A stretch of 64,000 nt of DNA from assembly GCA_015223225.1 (NCBI GenBank), contig JADFCQ010000002.1, positions 124,001-188,000 on the forward strand. The letters run 5' to 3'. Below, piece after piece: positions 33,739 through 43,133 of the stretch. A model generated the notes under the pieces. That model searched no databases and had not been told where the DNA came from. It saw nothing but the letters and a program-made list of their open reading frames with translations. Both the position numbers and the translations under genes were made by a program. Position 1 is the stretch's first letter, and every line of letters begins with the position of its first letter. The stretch comes from Acetobacteraceae bacterium H6797 (GTDB taxonomy: Bacteria; Pseudomonadota; Alphaproteobacteria; Acetobacterales; Acetobacteraceae).

Positions 33739-35019
33739 ATGAATTCCACAGGAACGGCTCATCGCGTGGTCATCGTCGGCGGCGGTTTCGGCGGGCTGCA
33801 ACTCGCGCGGGACCTGCGGCACCCCGACGCGCGGATCACCCTGATCGACCAGCGCAATCACCACCTCTTCCAGCCCCTGCTCTACCAGGTCGCGACGACG
33901 ATCCTGCCCACCTCGGAAATCGCCTGGCCCATCCGCCGCCTCTTCCGCAGGCGGCCGGACGTGACCACGCTGCTGGCCCGCGTCACGGGGGTCGATGCCG
34001 CCAGCCGTGAGGTGCTGCTCGAGGATGGCCAGCGCCTGGCCTATGACACGCTCGTGCTCGCGACCGGGGCGCGGCATTCCTATTTCGGCAATGACCAATG
34101 GGAACAGGCGGCCCCCGGGCTCAAGGCCCTGGAGGACGCGACGACCATCCGCCGCCGCCTGCTCCTAGCCTTCGAGGAAGCGGAACTGGAGGCCGATCCG
34201 GCCCGGCGCCAGGCCCTGCTGACCTTCGCCGTCGTCGGCGGCGGCCCCACGGGCGTCGAACTGGCCGGCATCATCGCTGAATTGGCCAAGCGGACGCTCT
34301 GGCCGGAATTCCGGCATATCGACACGCGCCAGGCGCGGGTTCTGCTGATCGAGGCGGGCAAGCGCGTGCTGCCGGTCTTTCCGGAGGATCTCTCGGCCTA
34401 TGCCCAGCAGGCCCTGGAGCGGCTGGGCGTCACCGTCATGACCGGCTCGCCCGTGACGGCCATCACCCGCGAGGGTATCGACCTCGCGGGCGAGCATATC
34501 CCCTGCCGCACGACGGTCTGGGCGGCGGGCGTCGCCGCCTCCCCCGCCGCGAAATGGCTCGGCGTGGAGGCCGATCGGGCCGGGCGGGCCATCGTCAGGC
34601 CGGACCTTACGGTGCCCGGGCATGACGATGTCTTCGTCATCGGCGATACCGCCTCCGTCAGCCTCGGCGAGGGCAAGATCGTGCCCGGCATCGCCCCGGC
34701 GGCGAAGCAGCAGGGCGGCTATGTCGCGAAGGTTCTGCAAGCGCGGCTTTCTGGCAGGCCCGCGCCCGGCCCCTTCCGTTACCGCCATCTCGGCAATCTC
34801 GCCACCATCGGCCAGAAGGCCGCGGTCATCGACTTCGGCCGCCTGAAGATGAAGGGGGCGCTGGCCTGGTGGATCTGGGGCATCGCCCATATCTACTTCC
34901 TCATCGGCACCCGCAGCAGGGCGGCGGTGGCTTGGAGCTGGCTTTGGTCCTTCCTCTCCGGTCAGAACAGCGCGCGCCTGATCACCCAGCGGGAGGTTCC
35001 GGCCAGCAGGACCGACTAG
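33739..35019 (+). CDS. ndh: Type II NADH dehydrogenase (NDH-2)
   Basis: 426 residues. FAD motif VVIVGGGFGGLQLARDL at 10-26, the NADH-binding VVGGGPTGVELAGIIAEL near 165 and the FAD-tail motif VFVIGDTASV near 297 match NDH-2 (dimeric NADH:quinone oxidoreductase). The C-terminal WIWGIAHIYFLIGTRSR is the amphipathic membrane anchor. It moves electrons from NADH to quinone on the inner membrane without pumping protons. Free-standing gene; start ATG 33739 has a plausible ribosome site. Confidence 0.9.
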   Translation: MNSTGTAHRVVIVGGGFGGLQLARDLRHPDARITLIDQRNHHLFQPLLYQVATTILPTSEIAWPIRRLFRRRPDVTTLLARVTGVDAASREVLLEDGQRLAYDTLVLATGARHSYFGNDQWEQAAPGLKALEDATTIRRRLLLAFEEAELEADPARRQALLTFAVVGGGPTGVELAGIIAELAKRTLWPEFRHIDTRQARVLLIEAGKRVLPVFPEDLSAYAQQALERLGVTVMTGSPVTAITREGIDLAGEHIPCRTTVWAAGVAASPAAKWLGVEADRAGRAIVRPDLTVPGHDDVFVIGDTASVSLGEGKIVPGIAPAAKQQGGYVAKVLQARLSGRPAPGPFRYRHLGNLATIGQKAAVIDFGRLKMKGALAWWIWGIAHIYFLIGTRSRAAVAWSWLWSFLSGQNSARLITQREVPASRTD

Positions 35020-35100
35020 GCTGCATAGATGCGGGCATGATTTCGCGGCCACGGCGTGCCATAAGCGCGCCGACACCGCCGCGAGACTTTTTCAGAGCCC

Positions 35101-36723
35101 ATGATCCGCCTCGATAACATCAGCAAGCAGAACGGCCAGCAGCTTCTCTTCATCGAGGCCTCGGCCGCCCTCCAGAAGGGCGAGAAAATCGGCCTCGTCG
35201 GCCCCAACGGCGCGGGCAAGAGCACCCTTTTCCGCATGATCACCGGCCAAGAGCCTCCCGATGAAGGGCTGGTCCTGGTCGAGCGCGGCGTGAGCATCGG
35301 CTTTTTCAGCCAGGACGTGGGCGAGATGTCGGGCCGCAGCGCCGTAGCCCAGGTGATGGACGGCGCGGGCGATGTCAGCACCATCGCGGCCGAGTTGCGC
35401 GAACTGGAAGCCGCGATGGCCGATCCGGAGCGGTTCGACGAGCTGGACGCCCTGGTGGAGCGCTTCGGCGAGGTCCAGGCGCGGTTCGACGAGCTGGGCG
35501 GCTATGAGCTGGAGAGCAAGGCTCGCGAGGTGCTCGACGGGCTGAGCTTCAGCCAGGAAATGATGGATGGCGATGTCGGCCTGCTCTCGGGCGGCTGGAA
35601 GATGCGCGTGGCCCTCGCCCGCATCCTGCTCATGCGCCCCGACGTCATGCTGCTCGACGAGCCGAGCAACCACCTCGACCTCGAAAGCCTGATCTGGCTG
35701 GAGCAGTTCCTGGCGAATTACGACGGCGCCCTGCTCATGACCTCGCACGACCGCGAATTCATGAACCGCATCGTCAACAAGATCATCGAGATCGATGGCG
35801 GCACGCTGACCACCTATTCGGGCGATTACGAATTCTACGAAGCCCAGCGCGCGATGAACGAGAAGCAACAGCAGGCGCAGTTCGAACGCCAACAGGCGAT
35901 GCTCGCGAAGGAAATCAAGTTCATCGAGCGCTTCAAGGCACGGGCCTCACATGCTGCCCAGGTGCAGAGCCGGGTGAAGAAGCTCGACAAGATCGAGCGC
36001 GTGGAGCCGCCGAAGCGCCGCCAGAGCGTCGCCTTCGATTTTGCCCCGGCCCCGCGCTCGGGTGATGACGTGGTCAGCCTCAAGGGCATCCATAAGCGCT
36101 ACGGCAACAAGGTGATCTACGAGGGCCTGGACGTGCTGGTGCGCCGCAAGGAACGCTGCTGCGTGCTCGGCGTGAACGGCGCGGGCAAGTCCACGCTGCT
36201 CAAGCTCGTCACCGGTACGACAAAGCCCGACGAAGGCACCGTCTCCGTCGGCGGCAGCGTGAAGATGGGCTATTTCGCGCAGCACGCCATGGAACTTCTC
36301 GATGGCGACAGCACCATCTTCGAGGCGATGGAAAATGCCTTCCCCCGCGCCAACCAGGGCTCGCTGCGCGCCCTCGCCGGCGCCTTCGGCTTCTCGGGCG
36401 ATGAGGTGGAGAAGCGCTGCAAGGTGCTCTCGGGGGGCGAGAAGGCGCGGCTCGTCATGGCGCTGATGCTCTATGACCCGCCGAATTTCCTGGTGCTCGA
36501 CGAGCCGACGAACCACCTCGACATGGCCACCAAAGAAATGCTGATCGGCGCCTTGCAGCAATACGAAGGCACGATGCTCTTCGTCTCGCACGATCGCCAT
36601 TTCCTCAGCGCCCTCTCCAACCGCGTGCTGGAGGTGACGCCGCAGGGCGTGCATGACTATGGCGGCGGCTACACGGAATATGTCGCGCGCACCGGGCATG
36701 AAGCGCCGGGCCTGCGCTCGTAG
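35101..36723 (+). CDS. ABC-F family ATPase
   Basis: 540 residues with two ATPase domains on one chain and no membrane span. Walker A GPNGAGKST near 37 and GVNGAGKST near 361, signatures LSGGWKMR and LSGGEKAR, and Walker B LLDEPSNHLD and LDEPTNHLD. The linker (YEAQRAMNEKQQQAQFERQ) is the charged P-site tRNA-interaction motif of ABC-F proteins, which act on ribosomes in translation. It fits the YbiT/Uup/EttA group by length. Exact subgroup is not resolved here. Confidence 0.9.
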   Translation: MIRLDNISKQNGQQLLFIEASAALQKGEKIGLVGPNGAGKSTLFRMITGQEPPDEGLVLVERGVSIGFFSQDVGEMSGRSAVAQVMDGAGDVSTIAAELRELEAAMADPERFDELDALVERFGEVQARFDELGGYELESKAREVLDGLSFSQEMMDGDVGLLSGGWKMRVALARILLMRPDVMLLDEPSNHLDLESLIWLEQFLANYDGALLMTSHDREFMNRIVNKIIEIDGGTLTTYSGDYEFYEAQRAMNEKQQQAQFERQQAMLAKEIKFIERFKARASHAAQVQSRVKKLDKIERVEPPKRRQSVAFDFAPAPRSGDDVVSLKGIHKRYGNKVIYEGLDVLVRRKERCCVLGVNGAGKSTLLKLVTGTTKPDEGTVSVGGSVKMGYFAQHAMELLDGDSTIFEAMENAFPRANQGSLRALAGAFGFSGDEVEKRCKVLSGGEKARLVMALMLYDPPNFLVLDEPTNHLDMATKEMLIGALQQYEGTMLFVSHDRHFLSALSNRVLEVTPQGVHDYGGGYTEYVARTGHEAPGLRS

Positions 36724-36734
36724 CGGGTGATGGG

Positions 36735-37766
36735 ATGAAGCTGGCGCTAGCCGGGATCGTCAAGAACGAGGCGCCCTATCTGCTGGATTGGGTCGCCTGG
36801 CATCGCGCGATCGGCTTCACCTATTTCATCATCGCCGATAACGACAGCACCGACGGCACGGACGAGATCCTGCGCGGATTGGAGAGGGCGGGCTTCGTCC
36901 GGCGGCTCTCCTTCCCCGGCCGCTGGCACAAGAACCCGCAGATGGATGCCTATGACCATATCTGCAAGCGCACGGCCGGGCGCTTCGATTGGGTCGCCTT
37001 CATCGACGCGGATGAATTCATCCTGCCCGCGAGCCCCGAGAATGACCTGCCTCGACTGCTCGCCGGCATGCCGGGCGATACGGGCGCCGTCGCGCTGAAC
37101 TGGGCGCTGTACGGCTCATCCCGTCATCGCCTGGCGACGGAGGAGAGCATCCTCACGCGCTTCACCCGCCGGGCGGCGATGCATGAGGAAGGCAACCGGC
37201 ATTACAAGACCATTCTGCGGCCGGAAGCCTATGAGCGCCGGCTGAATTCACATCATTTCCGCCTTCGACAGGAGTATCAGTACCGGCGCGCGAATGGCAC
37301 GGCGCTGGCCGTGGAGAAGCCCGGCATTTCGGCCGATGTCGAATGGGCGCCCTTCCGCCTCAACCATTACGTCATCAAGTCCTGGGCGGAGTTCTGCCAC
37401 AAGAAACTCCCCCGCGGCCTCGCGGATCAGCCGCATCTCACCCGCAGCGTCGAGTTCTTCCACCGCCACGATCTGAACGAGGAGGAGGAGCGCGTCCCCG
37501 AGTGGCTGCTCCATCGCTTCGAGGCGGAGAAGCGCGCCATGCTGGCGGGCCTGGACGACGTGGCCGCCATCGCGCGCAAGGCGCTGGAGGAGCTGATCGC
37601 CACGCCCCCTCCCGCTTATCAGCCCCCGTCCAGCCTGGAAGGCGAGCAGGAAACGCCCATCCCGCGCCAGGAACCCTCGAAGCCTTGGCGGAAACTGCGC
37701 CGCGCCTGGCTCGACGTGACGGCCGCCGCCGCCCGCCGCTTCGGCCTGGATCGCCGGCGCCGCTAG
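36735..37766 (+). CDS. Glycosyltransferase family 2-like protein, first of tandem pair
   Basis: 343 residues. The start (LALAGIVKNEAPYLLDWVAWH) and the IIADNDSTDGT strand, followed by FIDADEFI, match the Glyco_tranf_2_4 family, whose members are cytoplasmic sugar transferases for surface polysaccharides or glycans. The second gene starts 59 bp downstream and is paralogous along its whole length (both end with a PxPAYQPP tail). Acceptor and sugar unknown. ABC-F stop is only 12 bp upstream, but this looks like chance adjacency. Confidence 0.85.
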   Translation: MKLALAGIVKNEAPYLLDWVAWHRAIGFTYFIIADNDSTDGTDEILRGLERAGFVRRLSFPGRWHKNPQMDAYDHICKRTAGRFDWVAFIDADEFILPASPENDLPRLLAGMPGDTGAVALNWALYGSSRHRLATEESILTRFTRRAAMHEEGNRHYKTILRPEAYERRLNSHHFRLRQEYQYRRANGTALAVEKPGISADVEWAPFRLNHYVIKSWAEFCHKKLPRGLADQPHLTRSVEFFHRHDLNEEEERVPEWLLHRFEAEKRAMLAGLDDVAAIARKALEELIATPPPAYQPPSSLEGEQETPIPRQEPSKPWRKLRRAWLDVTAAAARRFGLDRRRR

Positions 37767-37824
37767 CTGGGAATCATTGCCAAATCCGGGCATGATCGCG
37801 CCACGGGATTCTACGGGTGATGCG

Positions 37825-38865
37825 ATGAGACTGGCCGTCGGTGCAATCGTCAAGAACGAGGCGCCATATCTGCTGGAATGGATTTCGTGGCATCGTGCGA
37901 TCGGCGTCACCCATTTCTTCATCGCCGACAATGACAGCATCGACGAGACGACCGAGATCTTGCGCGCGCTGCAAAAGGCCCGCCTGGTGCGGCGCATCGC
38001 CTTTCCGGGCCGGCTGCACAAGATCCCGCAATTCGACGCCTATGATCACATCCTCCAGCGCGCGGCCGGCCGCTTCGACTGGGTCGCGCTGATCGACGCC
38101 GATGAATTCATCGCCCCCGCCACCGACGAAGACGACCTGCCCGCGACGCTGGCGGGCCTGCCGGCGGATGTCGGCGCGGTCGCGCTGAACTGGGCGATCT
38201 TCGGCTCCTCGGGCCTGCGGGCTGCCTCCGGCGAGCCGGTCTTCCAGCGGTTCCTTCATCGCGCCACGCAGGATATCGACGAAAGCCGCATGGCCTATGG
38301 CAACCGGCTCTATAAATCCATCATCCGGACGGCGGCTTATGGAGGGGGCATCCTGAACCCGCATCACCCCCGCATCGCCAAGGGCTTCCGCTATGCTCGG
38401 ATGAGCGGCGCAGATCTGCCGCTGAGGGAGCCCGGCATCTCGGCCGATGTCGATTGGCGCGGCTTCCGGCTCAATCACTACATGATCAAGTCCTGGGCCG
38501 AATTCGTGCTGAAGAAGCAGGGGCGCGGCCGGGCCGATCAGCCGCATCGCACCCGCAGCTTCGACTACTTCTATCGCCATGACTTCAACGATGAGCAGGA
38601 CGGGATGCCCGCCCGCTTTATCCGCCGCTTCGAGGAAGAGCGTGCCCTGCTACTGCGCGTGAAGGGCGTAGGCGAGGCGACGGAGCGCGCCGTGGCGCAG
38701 ACCGTCGCCTTCTCGCCGCCGCCCTATCAGCCGCCCGAAATCATCGAGGGCGAGGACGACCTCCCGATCCCGCGCAAACAGCCGAGCAAGCTGCGGCGGA
38801 AGATCCGCTTCGCCCGGCTGCGCGCCACCGCGACCATGGCCAGGGTCTTCGGCCTGGACGTCTGA
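37825..38865 (+). CDS. Glycosyltransferase family 2-like protein, second of tandem pair
   Basis: 346 residues from ATG 37825; the extended frame to 37777 lacks the family N-terminus. The same motifs as the upstream copy are present (AVGAIVKNEAPYLLEWISWH, FIADNDSIDET, LIDADEFIAP), as is SWAEFVLKKQGRGRADQPH near 240, which matches SWAEFCHKKLPRGLADQPH in the first copy. Tandem duplication is clear; the middle parts differ most, which suggests different donor or acceptor choice. Function in surface glycan making is inferred. Confidence 0.85.
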   Translation: MRLAVGAIVKNEAPYLLEWISWHRAIGVTHFFIADNDSIDETTEILRALQKARLVRRIAFPGRLHKIPQFDAYDHILQRAAGRFDWVALIDADEFIAPATDEDDLPATLAGLPADVGAVALNWAIFGSSGLRAASGEPVFQRFLHRATQDIDESRMAYGNRLYKSIIRTAAYGGGILNPHHPRIAKGFRYARMSGADLPLREPGISADVDWRGFRLNHYMIKSWAEFVLKKQGRGRADQPHRTRSFDYFYRHDFNDEQDGMPARFIRRFEEERALLLRVKGVGEATERAVAQTVAFSPPPYQPPEIIEGEDDLPIPRKQPSKLRRKIRFARLRATATMARVFGLDV

Positions 38866-38877
38866 CGGCGCGGCCCC

Positions 38878-40188
38878 TCAGTTCCCCGCCGCCAGCGCCG
38901 GCTGCTGCCGCTTCTCGGTGAAGACCAGCACCGAGAGCGCGGCGACGATGCAGAGCAGGCCCGCGACGAAGAAGGCCGGCAGGTAGCTGTCATAGGCTGT
39001 CCGGCTGAAGCCGCCGCCCCAGGCCGCGAAGGCGGCGCCGAGCTGATGCCCGGCGAAGACCCAGCCGAAGACCAGGTTCGCCTTGTCGCCGAAGCGGTCG
39101 GCCGCGAGCTTCACGGTGGGCGGCACCGTCGCCACCCAATCGAGCCCGTAGAAGATGGCGAAGATCGAGAGTTCGTAGAAGCTGAAAGAGGTAAAGGGCA
39201 GGTAGAGCAGCGATAGGCCGCGCAGCCCGTAATACCAGAAGAGCAGCTTGCGCGAATCATAGCGGTCGGACAGCCAACCCGAGCCCACCGTGCCGACGAA
39301 GTCGAAAACACCGATCACCGCCAGCATCCCAGCCGCCGCGACCGGCACAATGCCGAAATCGCCGCAGAGCGAGACGAAATGCGTCTGAATCAGCCCATTG
39401 GTGCTCGCCCCACAGATGAAGAAAGTGCCGAAGAGCACCCAGAAGGTCACCGAGCCCGAAGCCTCCCGCAGCGCGACGAGCGGTGAGGCGAGCATGGCCC
39501 AGAAGCTGGCCGGCGCCGCGGCTGCGGGCGGCGAGACTTCGGCGCCATAGGGCGCGAGCCCGACATCCGACGGCCGGTCGCGCATTAACAACAGCACCAC
39601 GCAGGCGGCCAGGACCAACATGAGCAGCACGAAGCTCAGCGCGCTGCGCCAGCCCAGCGCCTCGGTGAGGCTCGCGAGCATCGGCAGGAAGACGAGCTGC
39701 CCCGTCGCCGTGCTGGCGGTGAGCAGCCCGATCACCAGCCCGCGCCGCGCCGAAAACCAACGCGTGGCGACGGTTGCCCCCAGCACCATGGCGGTGAGCC
39801 CCGTGCCGAAGCCCACGACCACGCCCCAGAACAGCGCCAATTGCCAGACCTCGGTCATGGCGAAGGAGCCGAAGACGCCGGCACCGATCAGTGTCAGCGC
39901 CGTCGCCGCCACACGGCGCAGGCCGAAGCGGTTCATGAAGGCCGCGGCGAAGGGCCCCATCAGCCCGAAAAGCACCAGCCGGATGGCGAAGGCCGAGGAG
40001 ATATCGGAGGTGGACCAGCCGAATTCCTGTTGCAGCGGCCCGATGAGCACGCCCGGCGCGCCCACCGCGCCGGCCGTGACCAGCATGGTCAGGAAGGTCA
40101 CGCCCGCCACCACCCAGCTGTAATGCACCCCCTTTCTGGCGAAGAAGGCGGGAAGTGCGGCGGAACGCGCCGCTGCGGGCATGGACAT
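38878..40188 (-). CDS. MFS transporter
   Basis: 436 residues with about 12 hydrophobic spans. Major facilitator features are present: RFGLRRVAATALTLIGAG in the first half, the charged central loop RDRPSDVGLAPYG, and SDRYDSRKLLFWYYGLRG in the second half (the DR..R motif). The family includes carboxylate and oxalate/formate-type carriers such as those with RPSDVGLxPYG. It follows a MarR gene on the same strand by 46 bp, so it is probably controlled by it. Substrate unknown. Confidence 0.85.
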   Translation of the reverse strand: MSMPAAARSAALPAFFARKGVHYSWVVAGVTFLTMLVTAGAVGAPGVLIGPLQQEFGWSTSDISSAFAIRLVLFGLMGPFAAAFMNRFGLRRVAATALTLIGAGVFGSFAMTEVWQLALFWGVVVGFGTGLTAMVLGATVATRWFSARRGLVIGLLTASTATGQLVFLPMLASLTEALGWRSALSFVLLMLVLAACVVLLLMRDRPSDVGLAPYGAEVSPPAAAAPASFWAMLASPLVALREASGSVTFWVLFGTFFICGASTNGLIQTHFVSLCGDFGIVPVAAAGMLAVIGVFDFVGTVGSGWLSDRYDSRKLLFWYYGLRGLSLLYLPFTSFSFYELSIFAIFYGLDWVATVPPTVKLAADRFGDKANLVFGWVFAGHQLGAAFAAWGGGFSRTAYDSYLPAFFVAGLLCIVAALSVLVFTEKRQQPALAAGN

Positions 40189-40234
40189 GGTCTCTCTCCA
40201 ATTGCGGGCAGATACCTGCTTCAGTTGATGAAAA

Positions 40235-40630
40235 TCAAAGCAATTCGTTGAGTTCTCGCAACATCTGCATTCGGTCCGCCCCGATGCGGGAGGCGATCTC
40301 GTCCTGACATTCTTGCCAGACCGGCTCCGCCTCGCGCAGCACGGCGAGGCCCTTGCCGGTCAGCGTCACCGCCGCCTCGCGCTGATCCTCCCCCCGCCCC
40401 GTCCAGGCGAGGCCGAGCTTCTCCAGCACGCGGATATTGCGGCCCATGGTCGAACGGTCGAGCACCAGCGCCCGCGCCAATTCCGTCAGGCTGACGGGCT
40501 GGTGGCGGGCGATGTTCCTGAGCAACGAGAACTGCGCGATGTTGATGCCGAAAGGCACCAGCGCGGCATCATAGATCGCCGCCATCTTCCGGCTCGCCGT
40601 CTTTAGGTGGGTGCAATGGCAAACCGTCAT
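40235..40630 (-). CDS. MarR-family regulator with N-terminal CHC motif
   Basis: 131 residues from ATG 40630. Winged helix-turn-helix: QFSLLRNIARHQPVSLTELA, then LVLDRSTMGRNIRVLEKLG. The N-terminus reads MTVCHCTHL; a Cys-His-Cys start recurs in a MarR subgroup of alphaproteobacteria and may sense metal or redox state. Small molecules or oxidants would release it from DNA. It precedes the MFS transporter gene, likely its target. The frame beyond 40630 towards 40666 would overlap the CoA-transferase stop. Confidence 0.85.
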   Translation of the reverse strand: MTVCHCTHLKTASRKMAAIYDAALVPFGINIAQFSLLRNIARHQPVSLTELARALVLDRSTMGRNIRVLEKLGLAWTGRGEDQREAAVTLTGKGLAVLREAEPVWQECQDEIASRIGADRMQMLRELNELL

Positions 40631-40666
40631 GATACGGGTATATACACGCAACCCGGGCCCGGTCAA

Positions 40667-42070
40667 TCATTGCCATTGCGGCGCGTGGCTGCCGAGCGGC
40701 ATGGCCGGGCCGTCCCAATAGGCGGGCGTCTCAGCCAGCCGCGCCGCATGTCGGACGGCGGTGAGCTTGCCATAGCCGCTCTCGCTCTGCTCGATCCGGT
40801 CCTGGACATCCTCGAGCTTCGGGTCCGGCGCGGAAAAGCCGTTCTCCACCCGCCCGAGGCTCCGAAGCCAGAGGCCGGTCCGCGCGAGCGAAACGCGCAC
40901 GCGCCAGGAGCCGCCCTCCTCCGCCCGTCGCAGCAGCGCCGCCATGATGCCGAGGGCGAGCAGCGTGCCGCCGGCATGGTCCAGCGCCTGGGCGGGCAAG
41001 GCGCGGGGCGTCGCCTGGCCGGCCGCATCCGCCTCGTCGCGATTGATGCCGGTCGTGGTCTGCGTCAGGGAGTCGAAGCCGCGCTTCATCGCCCAGGGCC
41101 CGCTGAACCCATAGGCCGATAGCGAGGCATGGACGATACCAGGCGCGGCTGGCGGGCGCTCGGCCGCGAGTTCTTCCGCGCCGAAGCCGCGGGCCGCCAG
41201 CGCGCCGGGCCGGTAGGATTGCAGGAAGACATCGCCGCTCGCCGCCAGGGCCTTGAGCTGCGCGCGATCGGCCTCGTGCCGAAGGTCGAGCCGGGCGGTG
41301 CGCTTGCCACGGCCGTTATCGATCACCGTCGTGTCGATCTGCGGCAGATGCGGCGCGCTGATCTGCAGCACCTCCGCCCCATGCGCGGCCAGCACGCGCC
41401 CCGCGACGGGGCCCGCGATGATGCGCGCCAGTTCCAGCACCCGCAGGCCCTCCAGCGGCCGGCGCCCGGGCGGCAGCGGCGTGGGTGGGGCATCGCCGAT
41501 GCGGTCGATGGCGATCAGCGGCTCGGCGGCGAGGGCCCGGGCCTGCGGCGTCGCGTCCCACTCGGCCTTGCTGCGCAGGGCGGCGACGACCATGCCCGCC
41601 TCGCTCGCCGCCGTCTCGAAATCCAGCGCCTTCCAGCGGAGCAGGGCTTCGGCCACGGCCTCCTTCGTGTCCTCGCAGCCGAGGATGCGCACCACGCCGG
41701 CGCGATGATGCGCGAAATTCGTGTGCAGCCGCACGAAGCCGCCATCGCCGCAGGGATAGAGGCCCGCAATCGGGTCCCATAATTCCGGCGCCTCGCCGCC
41801 GCCCACGCGCAGGTAGCGCTCCGAGCGGAACTCGATCGCCGCATCGCGCATGGAAATCGCGACGGCCTGCCGCGCTCCGCCCCGCCGCGCGAAGATTTCC
41901 GCCGCCGCCAGCCCCGCCGCGCCAATGGAGACGGCCGCCGCGGTGCCGATGGCGAAGGAGGAAGGCAGCACGGGCTCCTCTCCCTCGATCAGCAGGTTCG
42001 GCAGTGCATCGGCCGGCAGGCTGAGGCCGGACCAAAGGGTTTCGAGCGCGTCGCGAGCCGGGATTGTCAT
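40667..42070 (-). CDS. CaiB/BaiF family III CoA-transferase
   Basis: 467 residues from ATG 42070, chosen for GAGGAAG seven bases upstream. The family signature RPLEGLRVLELARIIAGPVAG appears only near residue 210, so about 200 residues of an extra N-terminal region precede it; the catalytic Asp is probably in QALDHAGG near 385. Family III enzymes move CoA between carboxylic acids. The layout (extra half before the signature) is that of the longer CaiB subgroup. Substrate unknown. Head-to-head with panC. Confidence 0.85.
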   Translation of the reverse strand: MTIPARDALETLWSGLSLPADALPNLLIEGEEPVLPSSFAIGTAAAVSIGAAGLAAAEIFARRGGARQAVAISMRDAAIEFRSERYLRVGGGEAPELWDPIAGLYPCGDGGFVRLHTNFAHHRAGVVRILGCEDTKEAVAEALLRWKALDFETAASEAGMVVAALRSKAEWDATPQARALAAEPLIAIDRIGDAPPTPLPPGRRPLEGLRVLELARIIAGPVAGRVLAAHGAEVLQISAPHLPQIDTTVIDNGRGKRTARLDLRHEADRAQLKALAASGDVFLQSYRPGALAARGFGAEELAAERPPAAPGIVHASLSAYGFSGPWAMKRGFDSLTQTTTGINRDEADAAGQATPRALPAQALDHAGGTLLALGIMAALLRRAEEGGSWRVRVSLARTGLWLRSLGRVENGFSAPDPKLEDVQDRIEQSESGYGKLTAVRHAARLAETPAYWDGPAMPLGSHAPQWQ

Positions 42071-42231
42071 GGCCGCTTCCTCTTTCATTGCGATCGTGCA
42101 GCGCAGCATGGCACCGCTTCCCCGCCCTTCACCCGCGCCGGCGCCGCATGACCGCCCCGCGCCGCGAGATATTGGTGCAGCGCATCATGGCGGGCAGGCT
42201 GGCGGGCCAATCAAAAGGGGAACGCCCGCTC

Positions 42232-43059
42232 ATGCAGATCATCCGCGACCTCGCCAGCCTGCGCGCGGCCACCGCGGCGCTACGGGCCGCCGGACGGCGC
42301 CTCGCGCTGGTGCCGACCATGGGCGCGCTGCATGCAGGGCATATCAAGCTGGTGACGGAGGGCCGAAAGCATGCCGATGCCGTCGCCGTCTCCATCTTCG
42401 TCAATCCGCTGCAATTCGGCCCGAACGAGGATCTCGCGAAATACCCGCGCGACGAGGCGGGCGACCTGGCCCAGCTTCGCGCCGCAGGCACCGATATCGT
42501 CTGGATGCCCTCGGTCGAGACCATGTATGGCCCCGATCGCGCCACGGTCATCCATGTCGAAGGCCCCGCCATCCCCTTCGAGGGCGAAATCCGCCCCGGG
42601 CATTTCGCGGGCGTGGCGACCGTCTGCACCAAGCTCTTCAGCCAGACCCAGGCCGATGTCGCGATGTTCGGCGAGAAGGATTGGCAGCAGGTGCAGGTAG
42701 TGCGCCGCGTGGTGGCCGATCTGGATCTGCCGGTGACAATCATCCCCGTTCCCACCGTGCGGGACGATGACGGGCTGGCCCTCTCCTCGCGCAACCGCCG
42801 CATCCCGCCCGAGCTGCGCGCCACGGCCGCGAAATTCCCGGCCCTGCTGCATGAGGCGGTGACGGCGATCCATGCCGGCGCGCCGGTCGAGGCGGCGCTG
42901 GAGGCCGCACGGCTCGGCATCGAGGAAGCCGGGATGCCGGTCGATTACGTGACCATCGTGGAGCCCGAGAGCCTCGGCCCCTGGAAGTCCGGGCCGGGCC
43001 GCCTGCTGGCCGTGGCGCGGATCGGCGATATCAGGCTGCTGGACAATATGGCGGTCTGA
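42232..43059 (+). CDS. panC: Pantothenate synthetase
   Basis: 275 residues from ATG 42232 (MQIIRDLASLRAATAAL). Signatures are VPTMGALHAGHIKLV near 25, IFVNPLQFGPNEDLAKYPR near 55, RPGHFAGVATVCTKLF near 122 and FGEKDWQQVQVVRR near 145. It joins pantoate and beta-alanine with ATP, the last step before pantothenate for CoA. The ribosome site AAAAGGGG is close to the start. Ends at a strong terminator. Confidence 0.95.
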   Translation: MQIIRDLASLRAATAALRAAGRRLALVPTMGALHAGHIKLVTEGRKHADAVAVSIFVNPLQFGPNEDLAKYPRDEAGDLAQLRAAGTDIVWMPSVETMYGPDRATVIHVEGPAIPFEGEIRPGHFAGVATVCTKLFSQTQADVAMFGEKDWQQVQVVRRVVADLDLPVTIIPVPTVRDDDGLALSSRNRRIPPELRATAAKFPALLHEAVTAIHAGAPVEAALEAARLGIEEAGMPVDYVTIVEPESLGPWKSGPGRLLAVARIGDIRLLDNMAV

Positions 43060-43073
43060 ACCGCCCCAAAAAG

Positions 43074-43110
43074 CAAAGGCGGCCGCCCCGAGGGGCCGCC
43101 GCCTTTTGTG
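43074..43110. terminator. Terminator between convergent genes panC and small exported protein
   Basis: Arms of about 12 bp (GGCGGCCGCCCC and GGGGCCGCCGCC, one mismatch) with A-run before and TTTT after, at about 43076-43108. It can terminate both panC (plus) and the minus-strand gene ending at 43134. Confidence 0.8.
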
Positions 43111-43133
43111 CATCCGGGCTTTCCCGGTGGAAC

